Origin: Acanthaster planci
Taxonomy: Eukaryota; Echinodermata; Asteroidea; Valvatida; Acanthasteridae
DNA: 64,000 nucleotides
Assembly: GCF_001949145.1 (NCBI RefSeq)
Contig: NW_019091462.1
Span: 734,253 to 798,252, forward strand
Direction of reading: 5' to 3'
Both the position numbers and the translations under genes were made by a program. How positions within the stretch are numbered: the stretch's first letter is position 1; each line of letters opens with the position of its first letter. The notes under the pieces were generated by a model, which saw nothing but the letters and a program-made list of their open reading frames with translations, did no database searches and was not told where the DNA came from. Shown piece by piece: positions 37,401 to 49,200 of this stretch.

Positions 37401-40400
37401 GTTGTGCCATGTCATTACGTTAAATATGTCACACGGTTGTTTTCATATTTTTATCCTCGATTAATCATCTCAAAAATATCAAGCGAAAACAAACAAAACA
37501 TCACCAACATCACATAAGCGTATATCAACATCGATAGACATCAGTTTATCTGAATATATTATCGCCATAACACTGAGAGATAGAGTGATACATCTACCGA
37601 ATCAAATCGTATCTGTGAGCCTCCAGTTATTTTTAGAGCGCCTGTTAGAGATATTGATGTCATCCATCTGCTTTTGCAGAATGAAACGAAAGAGAACTGA
37701 TGTCCAAGTTCAGAGACGGAGGAGACAAGACCGCGGGATTAATACATTGGCTAAACGACAGAGATGCGTGAAATACTCAGAGGGTAATAATGTGGACAAA
37801 CACCCTCAAAAGGCCGAAATATGCTAGTAATAACCGGTGACGCTTCAGTCTCTGGTTTGCTGCCTTTTAAGGAGTATTTCTGGAATGGTATTAGCCTGTT
37901 GGGAAATCGTGAATAAACCGTAGAGTTCGTGCATTCAGTGAAAAAAAAGCACAACTAAGAAACTTTACCCTTGTCTGTGTCCTTAGTTTAAAAGAAAATT
38001 TAAATGGATTTTGATGTTGGCTTGCTAGAGTTTCGGAGTGGTCTTATTGTTGGGTTTCTTACGAAGGTACGATGGATGAAAATGAAATTAGGAACTGAAT
38101 TTTAAATAGGCCTACCTGGTGTAAATAAAACCCCGGCTTCAACGTGACACATGTCTTTTACTCGTAGTGTTAGGTTAGATACGCTTGGTTGAAAACACCT
38201 CCTACTGATTCCCTAGTTTCCTTGCTCATTAGCAATCCAGTCAGAAGCATTTTTTCACGAGGTTGACATTTCGCTATGTGTCGGTTGACTGATCTCTATA
38301 TAAGTGAACGACTCTTCACAAAGTTCGTCGACGCCGCTGATAAAGTCTCGCAGGTCTCGACCTAACCTTCTTTTTGTAGCCACTTTCCACCGCCACTTCG
38401 GTCCGGAAGATGCTTCAGTGTGTCGAACAAGCAGACACAGAACTAAACATTCTCAAGTTGAACTCTTGGGAATTCATCAGGAGGCTCTTGAAGCATCCTC
38501 ACCCCCGACTGATTCGCCTCGGTACTCCGTCACGGCTTCGAATCGGGAATGAAAATGGCTACCGGCAGAATAGACTTGACCATATTTACACAATTTGACT
38601 CCGGGTCTTCTTCAAGAAAAACTCAGCGCTCAATCTTCCTACCCACTGTACGCCACTGAATGGTGCATATTATTGTGAAGAATCACGCATGGAAGGGTAC
38701 TGAGTGGTATTTCATTTTGTAGACCTTTGGAGTGTAGCGTAAATCTGTAAGTTTATGTAGCAGCTGTATTTATGCTACAAACGGTACCGCTTAAAACCAG
38801 ACCATTTTAACGTATGCATGACGTCACATCCATACTGAGGATCAGCTTGTACGTTATTGGAAATCGCGGTAGTTTTTGTTAGGTTTCTGGGATTTTTGTG
38901 TTGTAGATATCGACGATAATGTTTGGATTGATTGGATGTTGGCAGTAATAGATTTATCATTGCCAAATCCTGCTATGACAGCCGCCATTTGGACTCGTTT
39001 GCACCAGGCTAATGAGTTATTTATGTCTTGGTACTGTCGGTAACGGTGACATATCCGCTTTGGGCAAAAACAAGAGCCATGTTTGTGGGGAGTGCTTATT
39101 TAGTTGGTTCCGATGCGGCCGCATCGTTTGCATTTCATAGTCCTGTTGAACCAGCGAAGTGCGGTTCCCACCAAAGGAACCTCCGTTGCTAGGAAAATGG
39201 CGCCCTTTCCTGGTCCACTCTGGGCCCATAGACTAGGGCAATTTGTACTGTATTGTTAGTGGTACATAAGGTGCCACCACGATGCACTTTTTAGATGGTG
39301 GTGGAGGTCAGGGATCAGATCAATATAGATACTTTATCTTTAAAATTACCACGCAGTCTCAAAAAAGAATCTGTCCATATCTGTTATTTTCCCTCTCAAA
39401 TTACCCAATCTCTTTCATGTTCACGGGAGCTTACCGCCTTGGTCCGTCTAAAAGGAAGAAATTTGATCTGAGAGAGTTCGATCCATTCTTTTCTCATTTA
39501 CAATTTGTTTATAGTCCCCTCGCCGTAAATAGAACAGAAAGTGATCCTCCGTCCGATCCTTATCCAATTCTGTTTTCCACCTGTAATGGTGGAGATTTGA
39601 AAACCGCCGTGGCCTCCGTACATTAAATTTCAAGGGGCTTGCGGGCCGTTTGCAGCAAATCCTCGGAGTGTAATTTCGACGAGTAAGTCCTAAGCATGCT
39701 TTAGTCGAATGAAAATAGACCTCAGCGTCCTCATTGCCTAAAAGTTCAGGCAGGCCTCGGAAACACTAGTCGTAATTTTTTTTAATTTGATTTTTTTTGT
39801 CAGTAGGGTAGAGAACTCGTTGCGCATGGTTTCGCTAAATCGTAACGAAAAGTGTACTGGTTTTTGTAATAATGATTTTATTCTGTCAGTTGCGAAACGA
39901 AATGTTATCAGCTCAGAGCTTGACTCGAGCAGAATTGGGTCAATAAATAGAATCACAAAGAGGTAAGTGAAGGTGGAAATAGAGATGATAAAGACGCAGA
40001 GAGCGAAGAAACAGGACGCGCGAGTGCTCGGGAAATAACGGCCAGAGAGCGGGAGGAATGCAATATTGGCAAATTATTGAGGGTTTTGGCAAAGGGGAAA
40101 GATGGTAGCTTGGGGCTTCATTGCACGAACGGGCCCACCAGCGAAGAGCGGCTGTGCAAAGAAAGCAGGCGGACTAAAGGAGGTGTAAGTCTACACTGGC
40201 ACACCCCTACAAGCTTGTTGAGAATGTGTTCAGCGTACGCAGCAAGCCGCTCACTATAAATACACTCCCAGCAGCTCTCCTTCCCCGCCATCTTTTGTGA
40301 GCAGAGTCAGCTAGTATCATATTTTACCTGCACACGGGACGAGCAATACCTCATTAGTATGAATGCATTCAATAAAAACCAAGGGCTTGAAATATGCATC

Positions 40401-43188
40401 ACTGACCCTTTTATAGAATTAGGCATAGAGTGAACAATTTTTAAATTGAACTTTGGTGGGGTTGGCCTCACAATTTTAGCGCCACTTCACCGAGAGTCCG
40501 CTGTCGGTGTTTTTTCCTCATTTCGACTAACATGACTTGTGTCTATGTTCTAGTCATGCATGTTATAAAAAGTCCTTCAAGTGGAAATACGTCATCCAGT
40601 TTGAAACCTACATCAGTTCTGTACATCAGGTGCATAGGTAGTACACGCAGTCTTATCAAAATAAATAATAATAATGAAAATGTAAGAAATCATGGCATGT
40701 GCTTTGGGGCATTTTGCCGTGAGTCTCTAGTGAAGCACACACGTTATGTTGCTTCAGGCAATATGCCTTTTGCAATTAAAGTTCCCAAACCTATAGTGGT
40801 TGTGAAGCCGTGTACAAGCGCGATCAACTATTAGACCGTGTGTTATTCGCTTGCCTACAGCAACCTAATAAAGCAGAAGGCTGCCTTCGTGCCTTGTTAT
40901 TTTTCTCCTCTTTTAGACGGGATGCTGCAAAAGGATCCTTAATCTCATACCATGGTTCACTGAATCCTTCACATTCAAACAGCGCACGTAACGTCATAGA
41001 AAGGCACATGCAGCAAACTGTCTGCCAGTGTAGTACATATTATTGTGGTTGGTCATATGGACAGGATTTCCAAAATTTACGATGACCCTCATTTAGCATG
41101 GAATAAAAATAATTGTCCACCCCCCATCCCCTCGAAAATGTGACGGAAAAGAAACACAGCGAGAAAGGCTTTTATCCGGAGAGCGTTTGATTGAAGGTTA
41201 AACTAAAATGGGTGAAATGGACTCCCTTTTAAGTGGCACTGTCTATACACTAAGGCCACGCTTACTGAATCTTTATAAAATGAATTAGATGATGGATGTT
41301 ACTTATCTGTTGGGTTATCTCTGGTTTCATCGTCCAGTTGTGTGCATTGTTAAGAAGGCCAAGTGAGATAAAAGCACGATGGATTGATATTTTACTCGCA
41401 CATTTTTCACTAGCACGTAAGCCTAAGTAGCACGATTGTGGCTGATGACTACCATCGATGCATGTGGATGTTTAGAAAATGGTGACATTTTCAGGCTTGA
41501 AAACAGTACATCGTTAATCACTCTTCTGTACTTCAACGAAGCCATGTTTGAATTTTTACCACACCAGGGAGGTTTAAACATAAATTTTCCCACCCTTTCC
41601 ACCTAAAATCGAGGACAGTTTTAAGGACGGTACATTTTATAAAGGGGATACTTGTAAGAATACTGGCCCCAAATTACTCTACCTTCGCTACTGCTTATAC
41701 CCCATTATCTGCCATCCCGTCTTGTTTGAAATTTTTAAGTCAGAAATTCGGTCGTCGTATACTGGTGAATAATTTACAGGTATGTAGTGTATGTGTTAGA
41801 GCGATGGCTGAGCTAGCGCAGTACGTGTGAATTTATGCCTTCCAAAAATATAAAATTAGCATAAAGATAGCTTGAGTGAAATCCCAGCGGCTGGCTGTGG
41901 GATTTGGTTAGAATGTCACTGCACTATGGAACACCAGGAGCCCTCGGCCTGGTATGACTAGGAAAAAATGTAATAGGAGCGACTAAAGGGGACTTACTTA
42001 ATCGCCTCCCACTGTTCCTGGCCAAACTTGCGCAGCACAAGCAGCTCCAAGGCATGATTGACGAAGCCATACTGCACATAGGAAAGAAAATATACCAAAA
42101 AAGGCATTCGGTATCGAACAAAAAATATTTCGTATTTGTCATGGTACAATACTGGAGAGAGCGAAAGTAGGTTTTCACCATTTGATGCCATAATTTACAG
42201 TAGGTTTGTGTTTGGTTCATGCCATATCTTGACTGAATATTCATTATTCTTTGTAAAAAATGCATGATCATCAGTTAAGATTACCATTGAAATTTTGATC
42301 AAGTTTGAAGTCGTAAACAGACTTCTGACATTTCGAGACATGTAACTGCATACAAGTGAAAAGCATACATTTCTCATGAAATGGTTCAGAGGTTTTGAAT
42401 TCGGATTATCGAGCAATAAACCCTGTACTTGAAAAGCATCTAATGTCATTACAAAACAAAATGCCAGAATATTGTGCACAAGTGCCTTTTCGGTTTTCAG
42501 TTCCTTTGCAGGATTCCTTTTTAAAGTATCTGATTGAAATGAAATATTTTCTCTGTGTAGTTCTCGAGGGGAAACAGAAATGTCGTGAAATTTAAAACAG
42601 GCAGGCACGTAAATCTTAGGGGTACTCTAAAAATACTTATACCTTGGAACGCACCTCGCTTTGTTCGCCTTGTGCGCGGGCTTTATTGATTTGGAATGAT
42701 CTTAACTAATTCGTACCTTCGAATTATGAAATAGATTTAGAATTACTTTAGTAATGGTATTCGACCACGCATGCATTCGACCCAAAGAGCTGGGTCGAGG
42801 AGAGAAGATTTACCATCGGTTTTGTAGCAGCTGAAAGCTATTAATGTTTTCAGTCTTGCACACTGCACCAGGACGGACGGTGTATGAAGTGCATTTTCAG
42901 AGCACGGGAAAGATGGCGTATCAATGGCACCGGCACGTGCTGGAGCCGTTGGTTTAGGTGAAGTTGTGCACTTTCATGCAAAAGTTGAAGAGCACTCTCT
43001 TGCTGCATATCAACACCAAATTATAATACCCCTCCGATTCACATGAATTGTCTGGAATGATATTCAACTTAACTTCCACAATTCGTGGTTTAATTCTGCA
43101 ACTCTACCAATCTAAACAATATTTATTATGGTTTACAACCGACACACAAAGTGAAATTTGGCAGAAATGGAATTCTGAAACTTACCAT
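16329..43188 (-). CDS. GUCY1B1: soluble guanylate cyclase beta-1 subunit (exons 43186-43188, 41998-42071, 31538-31638, 23580-24555, 23024-23249, 21059-21199, 19806-19960, 16329-16473)
   Basis: The beta chain of the nitric-oxide receptor carries the heme and, with an alpha chain, turns GTP into cGMP in the cytosol. The eight exons join with matching phases to about 606 residues (human 619). Domains in order are H-NOX (2-182), a PAS-like dimer domain (208-320), a coiled coil (342-385) and a cyclase domain (386-595). Key residues fall at the human positions: heme ligand His105 (LDALHDHL), Tyr135, Ser137 and Arg139 of the Y-x-S-x-R heme clamp, and Cys78 and Cys122. The cyclase part has Glu462 (VETVGD), Cys530 (RYCLFGN) and Asn537. 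The first metal-binding Asp of cyclases is replaced (MFSGIAGF), as expected for beta chains, which rely on alpha for metal. Exon 1 is a prediction; the other seven are firm. The alpha gene lies upstream in the same orientation. Confidence 0.95.
16474..19805 (-). other. GUCY1B1 intron 7, 3.3 kb
   Basis: GT-AG intron. AT-rich, with no exon or named repeat recognised. Confidence 0.85.
19806..19960 (-). CDS. GUCY1B1: GUCY1B1 exon 7 (cyclase domain)
   Basis: The 155-nt exon is not seen as a long frame because it is short and has no internal start that helps. It encodes [16 protein letters not shown], then [18 protein letters not shown] and INVSEYAY plus two bases. Cys and Asn of C-L-F-G-N-T-V-N bind the GTP base and ribose region. 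The acceptor is ...ccatcacag and the donor GTATAA. Confidence 0.95.
19961..23023 (-). other. GUCY1B1 introns 6 and 5 (19961-21058 and 21200-23023, around exon 6)
   Basis: Both are GT-AG introns. Intron 5 contains a CpG-rich segment (about 22225-22520) that stands out from the AT-rich surroundings. Nothing else was recognised. Confidence 0.8.
21059..21199 (-). CDS. GUCY1B1: GUCY1B1 exon 6 (cyclase domain)
   Basis: The 141-nt exon, phase 0 at both ends, encodes [18 protein letters not shown] through TVDGESIV. The Glu of VETVGD is the guanine-recognising residue of beta chains. The acceptor is ...gatttgcag and the donor GTGAGT. Confidence 0.95.
23024..23249 (-). CDS. GUCY1B1: GUCY1B1 exon 5 (start of cyclase domain)
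   Basis: The 226-nt exon encodes [20 protein letters not shown] through DLNPQVYK. It lies between acceptor ...catgtttag and donor GTAATG. It has FSGIAGF where catalytic-metal chains have F-x-D-I/V-V-G-F, so the first metal Asp is absent, as in other beta chains. Confidence 0.95.
23580..24555 (-). CDS. GUCY1B1: GUCY1B1 exon 4 (rest of H-NOX, PAS-like domain, coiled coil)
   Basis: A single 976-nt exon covers residues 60-385: the heme pocket with His105 and the YYSER clamp, the PAS-like domain starting [15 protein letters not shown], the signature [15 protein letters not shown]-like helix (here [15 protein letters not shown]) and the coiled coil [15 protein letters not shown]. The acceptor is ...atgtgatag and the donor GTGGGT, both adequate. 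A minus-strand frame that reads on past the donor to 23408 is intron. Confidence 0.95.
24556..31537 (-). other. GUCY1B1 intron 3, 7.0 kb
   Basis: The intron has no recognised exon. A T/G low-complexity run (27594-27660, TTTG units followed by a G9 run) is the clearest repeat. Several 75-115-codon frames occur but show no family motif, splice context or composition bias, so I do not call them genes. Confidence 0.8.
27594..27660. repeat. (TTTG)n and G-run low-complexity tract
   Basis: GTTTGTTTGT units are followed by poly-T and a run of nine or more G. This is a simple sequence repeat within beta intron 3. Confidence 0.9.
31538..31638 (-). CDS. GUCY1B1: GUCY1B1 exon 3 (H-NOX)
   Basis: The 101-nt exon, with acceptor ...actaacag and donor GTGAAG, completes a Lys codon with exon 2 and encodes [19 protein letters not shown] and the following [14 protein letters not shown]. 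It matches human residues 27-59. The last base begins the Gly codon completed by exon 4. Confidence 0.95.
38294..38302 (+). promoter_or_regulatory. TATA-like sequence in GUCY1B1 intron 2
   Basis: CTATATAAG on the plus strand stands about 115 bp before an ATG at 38410 that opens a 62-codon frame ([13 protein letters not shown]...). This frame overlaps another in a second phase. Neither matches a known family. It may be a chance match. Confidence 0.2.
39111..39126. repeat. 16-bp perfect palindrome CGATGCGGCCGCATCG
   Basis: The sequence is identical to its reverse complement over 16 bases and is GC-rich in an AT-rich intron. No role is evident. Confidence 0.7.
40252..40260 (+). promoter_or_regulatory. 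TATA-like sequence CTATAAATA in GUCY1B1 intron 2
   Basis: CTATAAATA follows a locally GC-richer stretch (40010-40250) and is followed by pyrimidine-rich CTCTCCTTCCCC about 25-30 bp on, the spacing of a start site. AATAAA occurs about 110 bp later. No coding exon is recognised downstream. Candidate only. Confidence 0.25.
41998..42071 (-). CDS. GUCY1B1: GUCY1B1 exon 2 (start of H-NOX)
   Basis: The acceptor ttttctttcctatgtgcag precedes TATGGCTTC, and the donor is GTAAGT. The 74 nt encode [17 protein letters not shown] and on to QEQWEAI plus two bases. This is the first helix pair of the H-NOX domain and is nearly identical to the vertebrate beta-1 start. Confidence 0.95.
42072..43185 (-). other. 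GUCY1B1 putative intron 1, 1.1 kb
   Basis: This lies between the firm exon 2 acceptor and the proposed GTAAGT donor after the ATG. A 137-codon minus-strand frame (42195-42608) lies inside. It has no motif and I regard it as chance. If exon 1 is elsewhere, this intron is longer or shorter. Confidence 0.45.
43186..43188 (-). CDS. GUCY1B1: GUCY1B1 candidate first coding exon (ATG only)
   Basis: Exon 2 opens directly with Tyr-Gly-Phe-Val-Asn, and the family starts Met-Tyr-Gly-Phe, so exon 1 needs to supply only a Met in phase 0. On the minus strand ATG at 43188-43186 is followed at once by a consensus donor, GTAAGTTTCAG. CpG-rich sequence lies just upstream. Other ATG-GT sites exist (near 42815, ATG followed by GTAAAT) but have weaker donors. 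The 5' untranslated part of this exon is not delimited. Confidence 0.45.
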
Positions 43189-43660
43189 GATTTCGGCTTT
43201 GGTAGTACCACTCTTTCAACCTTACACCTGTCCTTTGTGTACGTGATCAATACGAACGGCTGACAGTTTACTCTTCTCTGATCCACATAGGATTTGGTAC
43301 ACAGCATGCGGTTTGGTCATCGGGCACACCGTGTAGTCGTAGGAAAACCGGGACCTATGGAATCGGCGGCCGGTCAGATTTCAGATTGGGGACTGGTGTC
43401 CACAGAATTGTGCTTTAGACGCTTGTTTCCCTTACCAAGAATCCTAGCCTAGATGGGAGGGCGACGGATCCTATATTACGCGTGTCAGTGAGCAAGGGAT
43501 GGAGTAATTTGCTGCCTTTTCCCTGTGCGCGTGCACTGCAAGCCTCCGCGTCGGCGGTGATGTTACAAAAAGCAAGGGCTCCCTCTGCCGGCTCGACTAG
43601 GGTGGCTTTCTCTTATTACGCGCTGTGCAGCGATTCGCCATTCTTTTGATGTTGCCTGCA
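43189..43660 (-). promoter_or_regulatory. GUCY1B1: CpG-rich candidate promoter and 5' untranslated region of GUCY1B1
   Basis: Directly upstream of the proposed start codon the sequence changes from AT-rich to CpG-rich, with many CG-containing words (CGGCGGCCGG, GGCGACGG, ACGCGTG, GTGCGCGTGC, CCGCGTCGGCGG). Such a patch at the 5' side of a gene suits a TATA-less promoter. No start site can be read from the sequence. Confidence 0.4.
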
Positions 43661-46268
43661 AAATAGCGAACGAACGGGATTCGTGGCATCACCTTACACT
43701 TCAAAGGACTTACAGTTCCAAACACGCGCATGAGTAAGGCAAGCGGGCCTGTCCCGTAAGATGGAATTACGAGACAGGAAGGCCTAACACAGCACATCAC
43801 AGTATGAAAAGGGCAAAAAGCGAGTGGACTCTTCTCATAATACTGATGGGAAGTACCTCCACTCTGCAAGATAAGATCTTGCACATTGTTTAACTAAAAA
43901 ATAATTAAAGAAATAAAATATTAAAAAAAGAAACAAAGGTAGTGAATTGTTCACGCGTAAAAATTTCCATTACATTAGGGCCTATCAAAATCGTCTCCAG
44001 CTGTGGATATAAAATGGCAAGAATTTAATGATGTGTTTTTTTGTACGTACGTGAGCAATACCCCACTCAGTCGTCCTTGGTAATGGTCTTTTCGTCCTTT
44101 TGAGACATCCTTTGAGATGCTGTCCTTATACAATAATAAACGAATGCCATCCTTCGATGACAAGATGGATGCGGTCAACGCCAAGAATTTTAGTCGTCGG
44201 GCGCTAGATGAGATACGCAGATCCTCAGATCATGTGCCTCACAACAAAAAGGAGGAGTAGGAAAGCTTGTGATTTGGGGGATGCTTCAGGCATGCAGTTC
44301 CTCATTATTTTAAAATGTAAAAAATATGAAATCGCTGAAAATAAAGGCTATACTCAGCTTTTAAGCTTTTCCCGAGGCCATTAGGAAACCTTTGAATATT
44401 AATTTAAATTTGTCTATGATAGAGATGAAATGTAAAGGAATAGGTTAAGGGGACATAGGGCCTAGTTACTTTTTACTTGAAATCTAATTTTATCATCATT
44501 AATTCTAACTTCAATTAATTTTCTTCTCTTCATTTTGCTTACAAAGAACCGATGCGTCTTTTGAAATATCGTTAAGGGCCCGTAGCGTCTCCGTTAATAA
44601 TTGTGGAAAACCGCTCTTTTTCCTTTTTTTCTTGTAATTAATGATAACCGTTCACGTGTTGAAAATGGGAACCAAGGTATAGTTGGACGTGCTGACTGTA
44701 ATTATCGGCTCATGGCAAACTATAGGATAGAGAAATATCATCACACACTTAGCGTGTATGTGCTGGTGGGAGTTTACTGCCTCAGTGCCTATAGCTCGTT
44801 TGGACATGTATTTTCTCTGGGGATACATTCAGCAGATAGCAATGTCTGCATATTTTGGTTGGAACTCCATCGCGTAGGACTAAAACCTTGTTGCAGGGGA
44901 GGAAGGAAATCCTCCGCCCTGCGGACGTATCCAAATCGTATATCTCTATGGTCATCTAGCTAGTCTGAGTCCGTTAGCTAAAGCCCTCACAAATTCCTCC
45001 TACTCACCGGGTTTTTGAACGTGCATGACATGTCCCTTTCCCAGCAAGTAAACATCATGTGTTCCGTTTTCTTTTTGGTGGCCGAAATGTTTCGGTCAGT
45101 TAACCAATGATTAATTTTAGCACTTTTAGTGCTTGTCATGGACAAGTAACCGACATGTTTTTACGAATGAAACAGTTGGCCAAGAGTTCGTAGATGTCTT
45201 TGTCATTTTGAAGTGTATTTTATTTGGCAATGTCATCTTATAGCTATTTCTTAAAACACTTATTGTGTGATTTTATGTTTTAACGATGCATTATAGTTAC
45301 CAAATTCAATCTTAGATGACAGTCTTAGTAATTTCCAGAGCTGGTGTTCTGAGCAGCCGGCAGTATTAAAAATGGAGGAACTACCGATTATATATAGTGT
45401 CGTGGACGATAGAGTTGCGTGTATAAATAAACAGGTCGGATTATTTATGGTCGTGCCGTGGGTATTTTGGTGCTCTCATCGTGTGGCTTCGGATTTTAAA
45501 AGATGGGAAAAAGAAACCTTGCTGAGGAATAGTCGTGAGAAGGAAAATCTGAGGAAGTCTTGCCTTCAGCAGTGCTAATAGGGCAGGTGGAAATGTTTGT
45601 TGTCCCGCTGCTTTATCTTTTGCATGGGGAAATGTTTCCTCTGCTAGGGCGGTGTGATATTATTTCCCACGATTGTTGCACAGCCTTAATGCGATGAAGC
45701 ACTTCGTGGTTATACTTGTGACATTTTCATTAGTCATCAGACTTAATTATTAACCTAAATGAATACTTAAACGTCGAGTACATAATGCCTTTATGTTATT
45801 GAATAGTTTGAAGTGCGTGTCTCTCTTGGGGTGAATTTATCAGTAAATTTTTAAATCTTGTAGCTCTGGTTAATATGGGCGTTCCATAGTACCGGTAGTG
45901 CGCCTCTAAGAGTTTGCAGTGGTTCACCCAATCAGAGAAATCTGTTGATCCAATGCGCATTTGGAAAAGGTCGACGTAATATTTCGCGCATTGTGACTGG
46001 TCAACGGGTTGCAAACTCTTGGGGGCTCACTGTCGTGAATCGCCCGTATTTCATCATTACGTTTTGCAATTTTAGTGCTATGAAAGTTTAAGAATGTTGG
46101 AAGAAAGTGCAACATGACACTCTTACATAATACATATTGACGTGAGTTGAAATGAACGAAGCAGAGGGTCGTAAGTAGTTCCAGTTTCTGAACTGATGAC
46201 GCTTAATTTGAAAATAGCCAACCATGCTAGATATGTTTTTCATGTGAATCAGTGTTGAGCCGAAGTTT

Positions 46269-46286
46269 CATGCATGCATGCATGCA
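46269..46286. repeat. (TGCA)n microsatellite
   Basis: Four tandem TGCA units give CATGCATGCATGCATGCA. Simple repeat. Confidence 0.9.
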
Positions 46287-49200
46287 CATTTCAGTTGACA
46301 AGAACGTCCTTAGAAGACAACAAAAATGTGCGCAAATTTTTTATTTTTTTATTTTTTTTTCTTTTGCAGTCGTAGTGAATAAAATTAGACACCCATTGTT
46401 TTCTCAAGGGAGTCGTATGAAAATCTTTGAATTTTGTGCTCAACGACGTGTTATAATGAGACCTGTTAAAAATGATACGACTAGTGATTAAGTTTTCAGT
46501 GAGGATAATTATGGAATATTGGCCGCCTAATGATCAACATACAGAATGAGGATTTCACTCACAGATATTAAGGTAATTTTGTTTCTTGGCATTGGTTTCT
46601 TGTACGTCAGCCCCGACTGTTCTGGTAGAGATGAGGTATGCTCCTGGCATGTGGAAAACGCGAACATGGGACCGAAGGAAAGCAGCCGAAATAGCTGACA
46701 ATCCATCTCTGGGTAGCTTTCAAAGGAGACCAAATTGTATAGAGCAGAGCAAATGTCATGTCTTGCTTAGAAATAAAACAGATACTTTTGAAACATGATC
46801 TAGTATGTGATGGCACGCTAAACCTTTGAAAGATTGTTGGGGATAGCAACCATAGCTGAGATCATCGACGAATCGGGAGGACCCCCGGCTTCGACTGTTA
46901 TACCTCTCAATATTTGTGTAACGTAAGTGGGTTCTCTCGTTGGTTTCAATACTTAACAACAACCTTGCACTCATGGCTTTTAATACGGAAAAACGCCACA
47001 GAATTGTTGACCAGGCTGTTGTGTTGATGAGTATTTGTGAAAAGCTTTCCCTTCTGGCTGATAGTATAGTACCTTTAAGTAGTGCTTATAATATCACGTA
47101 TATTGTACAAGTACAAACACGCACTCAACGTTGTCAGGTAAATTCAGACACCGACGCGATGTGACGGTAATTATTGCACTTTGTGAATTGGTTACTTCAT
47201 ATAAGTTTCTGGAATAAAAACTAGAAGCATTGAACTTTGATTTAATTGCAGTTGTACCGCCCCAGACTTGCTAACGAACTCGCTATACGTCGGTGTTGTA
47301 GTCAAGTCCATCACAAGTCCATTCACGAGTTGCTTTTCGAGGTCTATCTAAAGTAACAGGGTGACCAATGACAAAACAATGCTTTTGCCACAGTTCATTT
47401 GAATAGCTTGGGAATTGGCTTGAGGGACTCACAGGGACTTATTCTGGACCCGTCTACAACAGTGCTAATAGAAATGGGAAGAAAACCGATGAGTGCACAC
47501 TGCACAAAATTGATGTTGGAGCCACGTTTCGACCAAATGAAACTTGATCGAGGTGTCCCCCTTGACGTTTCTCAACAAGCGGCTTTTAATCACTAGATCT
47601 GACACGTTAGAACACATGTACTGAGCGCTCATTACATTGCATCAACGGGAGTAAGGTGACCTGGACTACCCCATATCTAGGGGCACCATTCCCAGGTGAA
47701 GCGGCTACCTTTAATCACAGAAATGTCTTGCTTTTAGATTTTTCATTGTTAAACCATAGAGAAAGGACACTAAGGAAGTTACTGGATTGTAGTGACTGTT
47801 CGTGTTTGCACTGAAGGTGACTAGCCAGGTGAAAGCTTCCACAGTTATTTTCAAGAGCTGCTAGAAATGTGTAACTATAAAGAAAAATACCTTTCAGAAA
47901 ACTTGACAATCATTTTACAGCAATACCTTCAGGCGTGTTCACATAACCCGGAGCTAAGTGGCCAAAATAAACGTGCCATTGAAAGTTCGACTTGTTTTCC
48001 CGCGCGCGGGGAAGACAGTAGTAGTCAATAGCCTGTCACCGTTAGCGGCAGCCAGGTGCAGCCGGACAATGCAAGGGTCGAAAGGCCCTCCAAACCAGAT
48101 ACTTGGAACTTGCTCCATGGTAATTACAACTCGGTCTTTCCATCGATTTGACTTCATCAACACAGTTTATCCGATAGAGATATTCCAAGGATTGCTTTGC
48201 GGGTGTTTGTGTTAATAACGTCACAATGAACCCAATCATGCCGGTGAATGTCGGTCATGTTGCTGTCTTCAATTCTGACGATTTTCTACACGTTTCTCGA
48301 CATGGACATACGGGGTGTTCGGTTGAAATTTACGGTGGTAAATGGCTGACAGGTTGCCTTTTGGGAAGTGGATTGATGACGTATTTGTACACAATACTTA
48401 ATTTATTGTAGCTTTTTACTCCACCTGAAAGTTACATCCCTTTTTAGGTATAAATGTACTGGTTAAATTGGTTGCATTAGTTGCTAGACTGGTCAGATAT
48501 TTCGTGGGCACTGAAGAATATCGCCTCCTTAGATATCTTCTGCAATAGTACACTTTTAAATTCCAGAATTTCCTGTTATTAATAATTAAAATCGGTGATT
48601 AGGGTGAGGTGGTTAGAGGAGTTGGCGTTACTTTGTGTTTTTATTTTTAACAATCTTGATATATTTTGCACGACTGTTTTGAGGAGGCTGCACTTAGCAA
48701 CAACGAATTCGCAGATACCGCCATATAGCTGGAGGACAAACCTGTCACTTACAGGTGATATCCTGTCGCCTGTAGCTTTGCATAGTTTAGTACAAGAATA
48801 AGATCTGTAGGCGACAGAAACTTACCTGTGCTTGAAGTTTGGGTACCAATGTGTGCAGTTTAACAAAGAGGGGTATAAGTTGAGGAATAGAAAGGATCAT
48901 GATGACTTTAACATCCAGTGGTGTGCAGTACAGCATTGTGGCAATATATACCGGTACCCCACGCCGTCGCACCATGTTTTGTCTGGTTTTCAAAGCTATC
49001 ACTGATTCCCCTTCTTTGATATGATGTAGGCTGTCAGTTAAAATTTTTCCTCTTGAATCCCAAAACACTTCATTGTTACAAGGCGTTTTAGTTGCTTTTC
49101 AATTTTTAATAGCAACTGGATGCGTAGTTATATACCAAGTACGTTCATCTTTTAGTACACCAAGCGCCTTTTAACGCTACTTCACTCTCAGCTTTTAAAC

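Larger units (their letters stand above)
31639..41997 (-). other. GUCY1B1 intron 2, 10.4 kb
   Basis: This is the largest intron. It contains two TATA-like promoter candidates on the plus strand (38295 and 40253), an unassigned pair of adjoining minus-strand frames (34579-35369) in a locally GC-richer patch, and a 16-bp perfect palindrome at 39111-39126. No protein family was recognised. Confidence 0.8.

Noticed and set aside
42195-42608. 137-codon minus-strand frame in GUCY1B1 intron 1
   Set aside because: No family motif or low-complexity explanation, and it ends before the exon 2 acceptor. Treated as a chance frame.
42808-42818. Alternative GUCY1B1 start, ATG followed by GTAAAT
   Set aside because: The donor is weaker than the one at 43185 and there is no CpG-rich sequence directly upstream. 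Not excluded.
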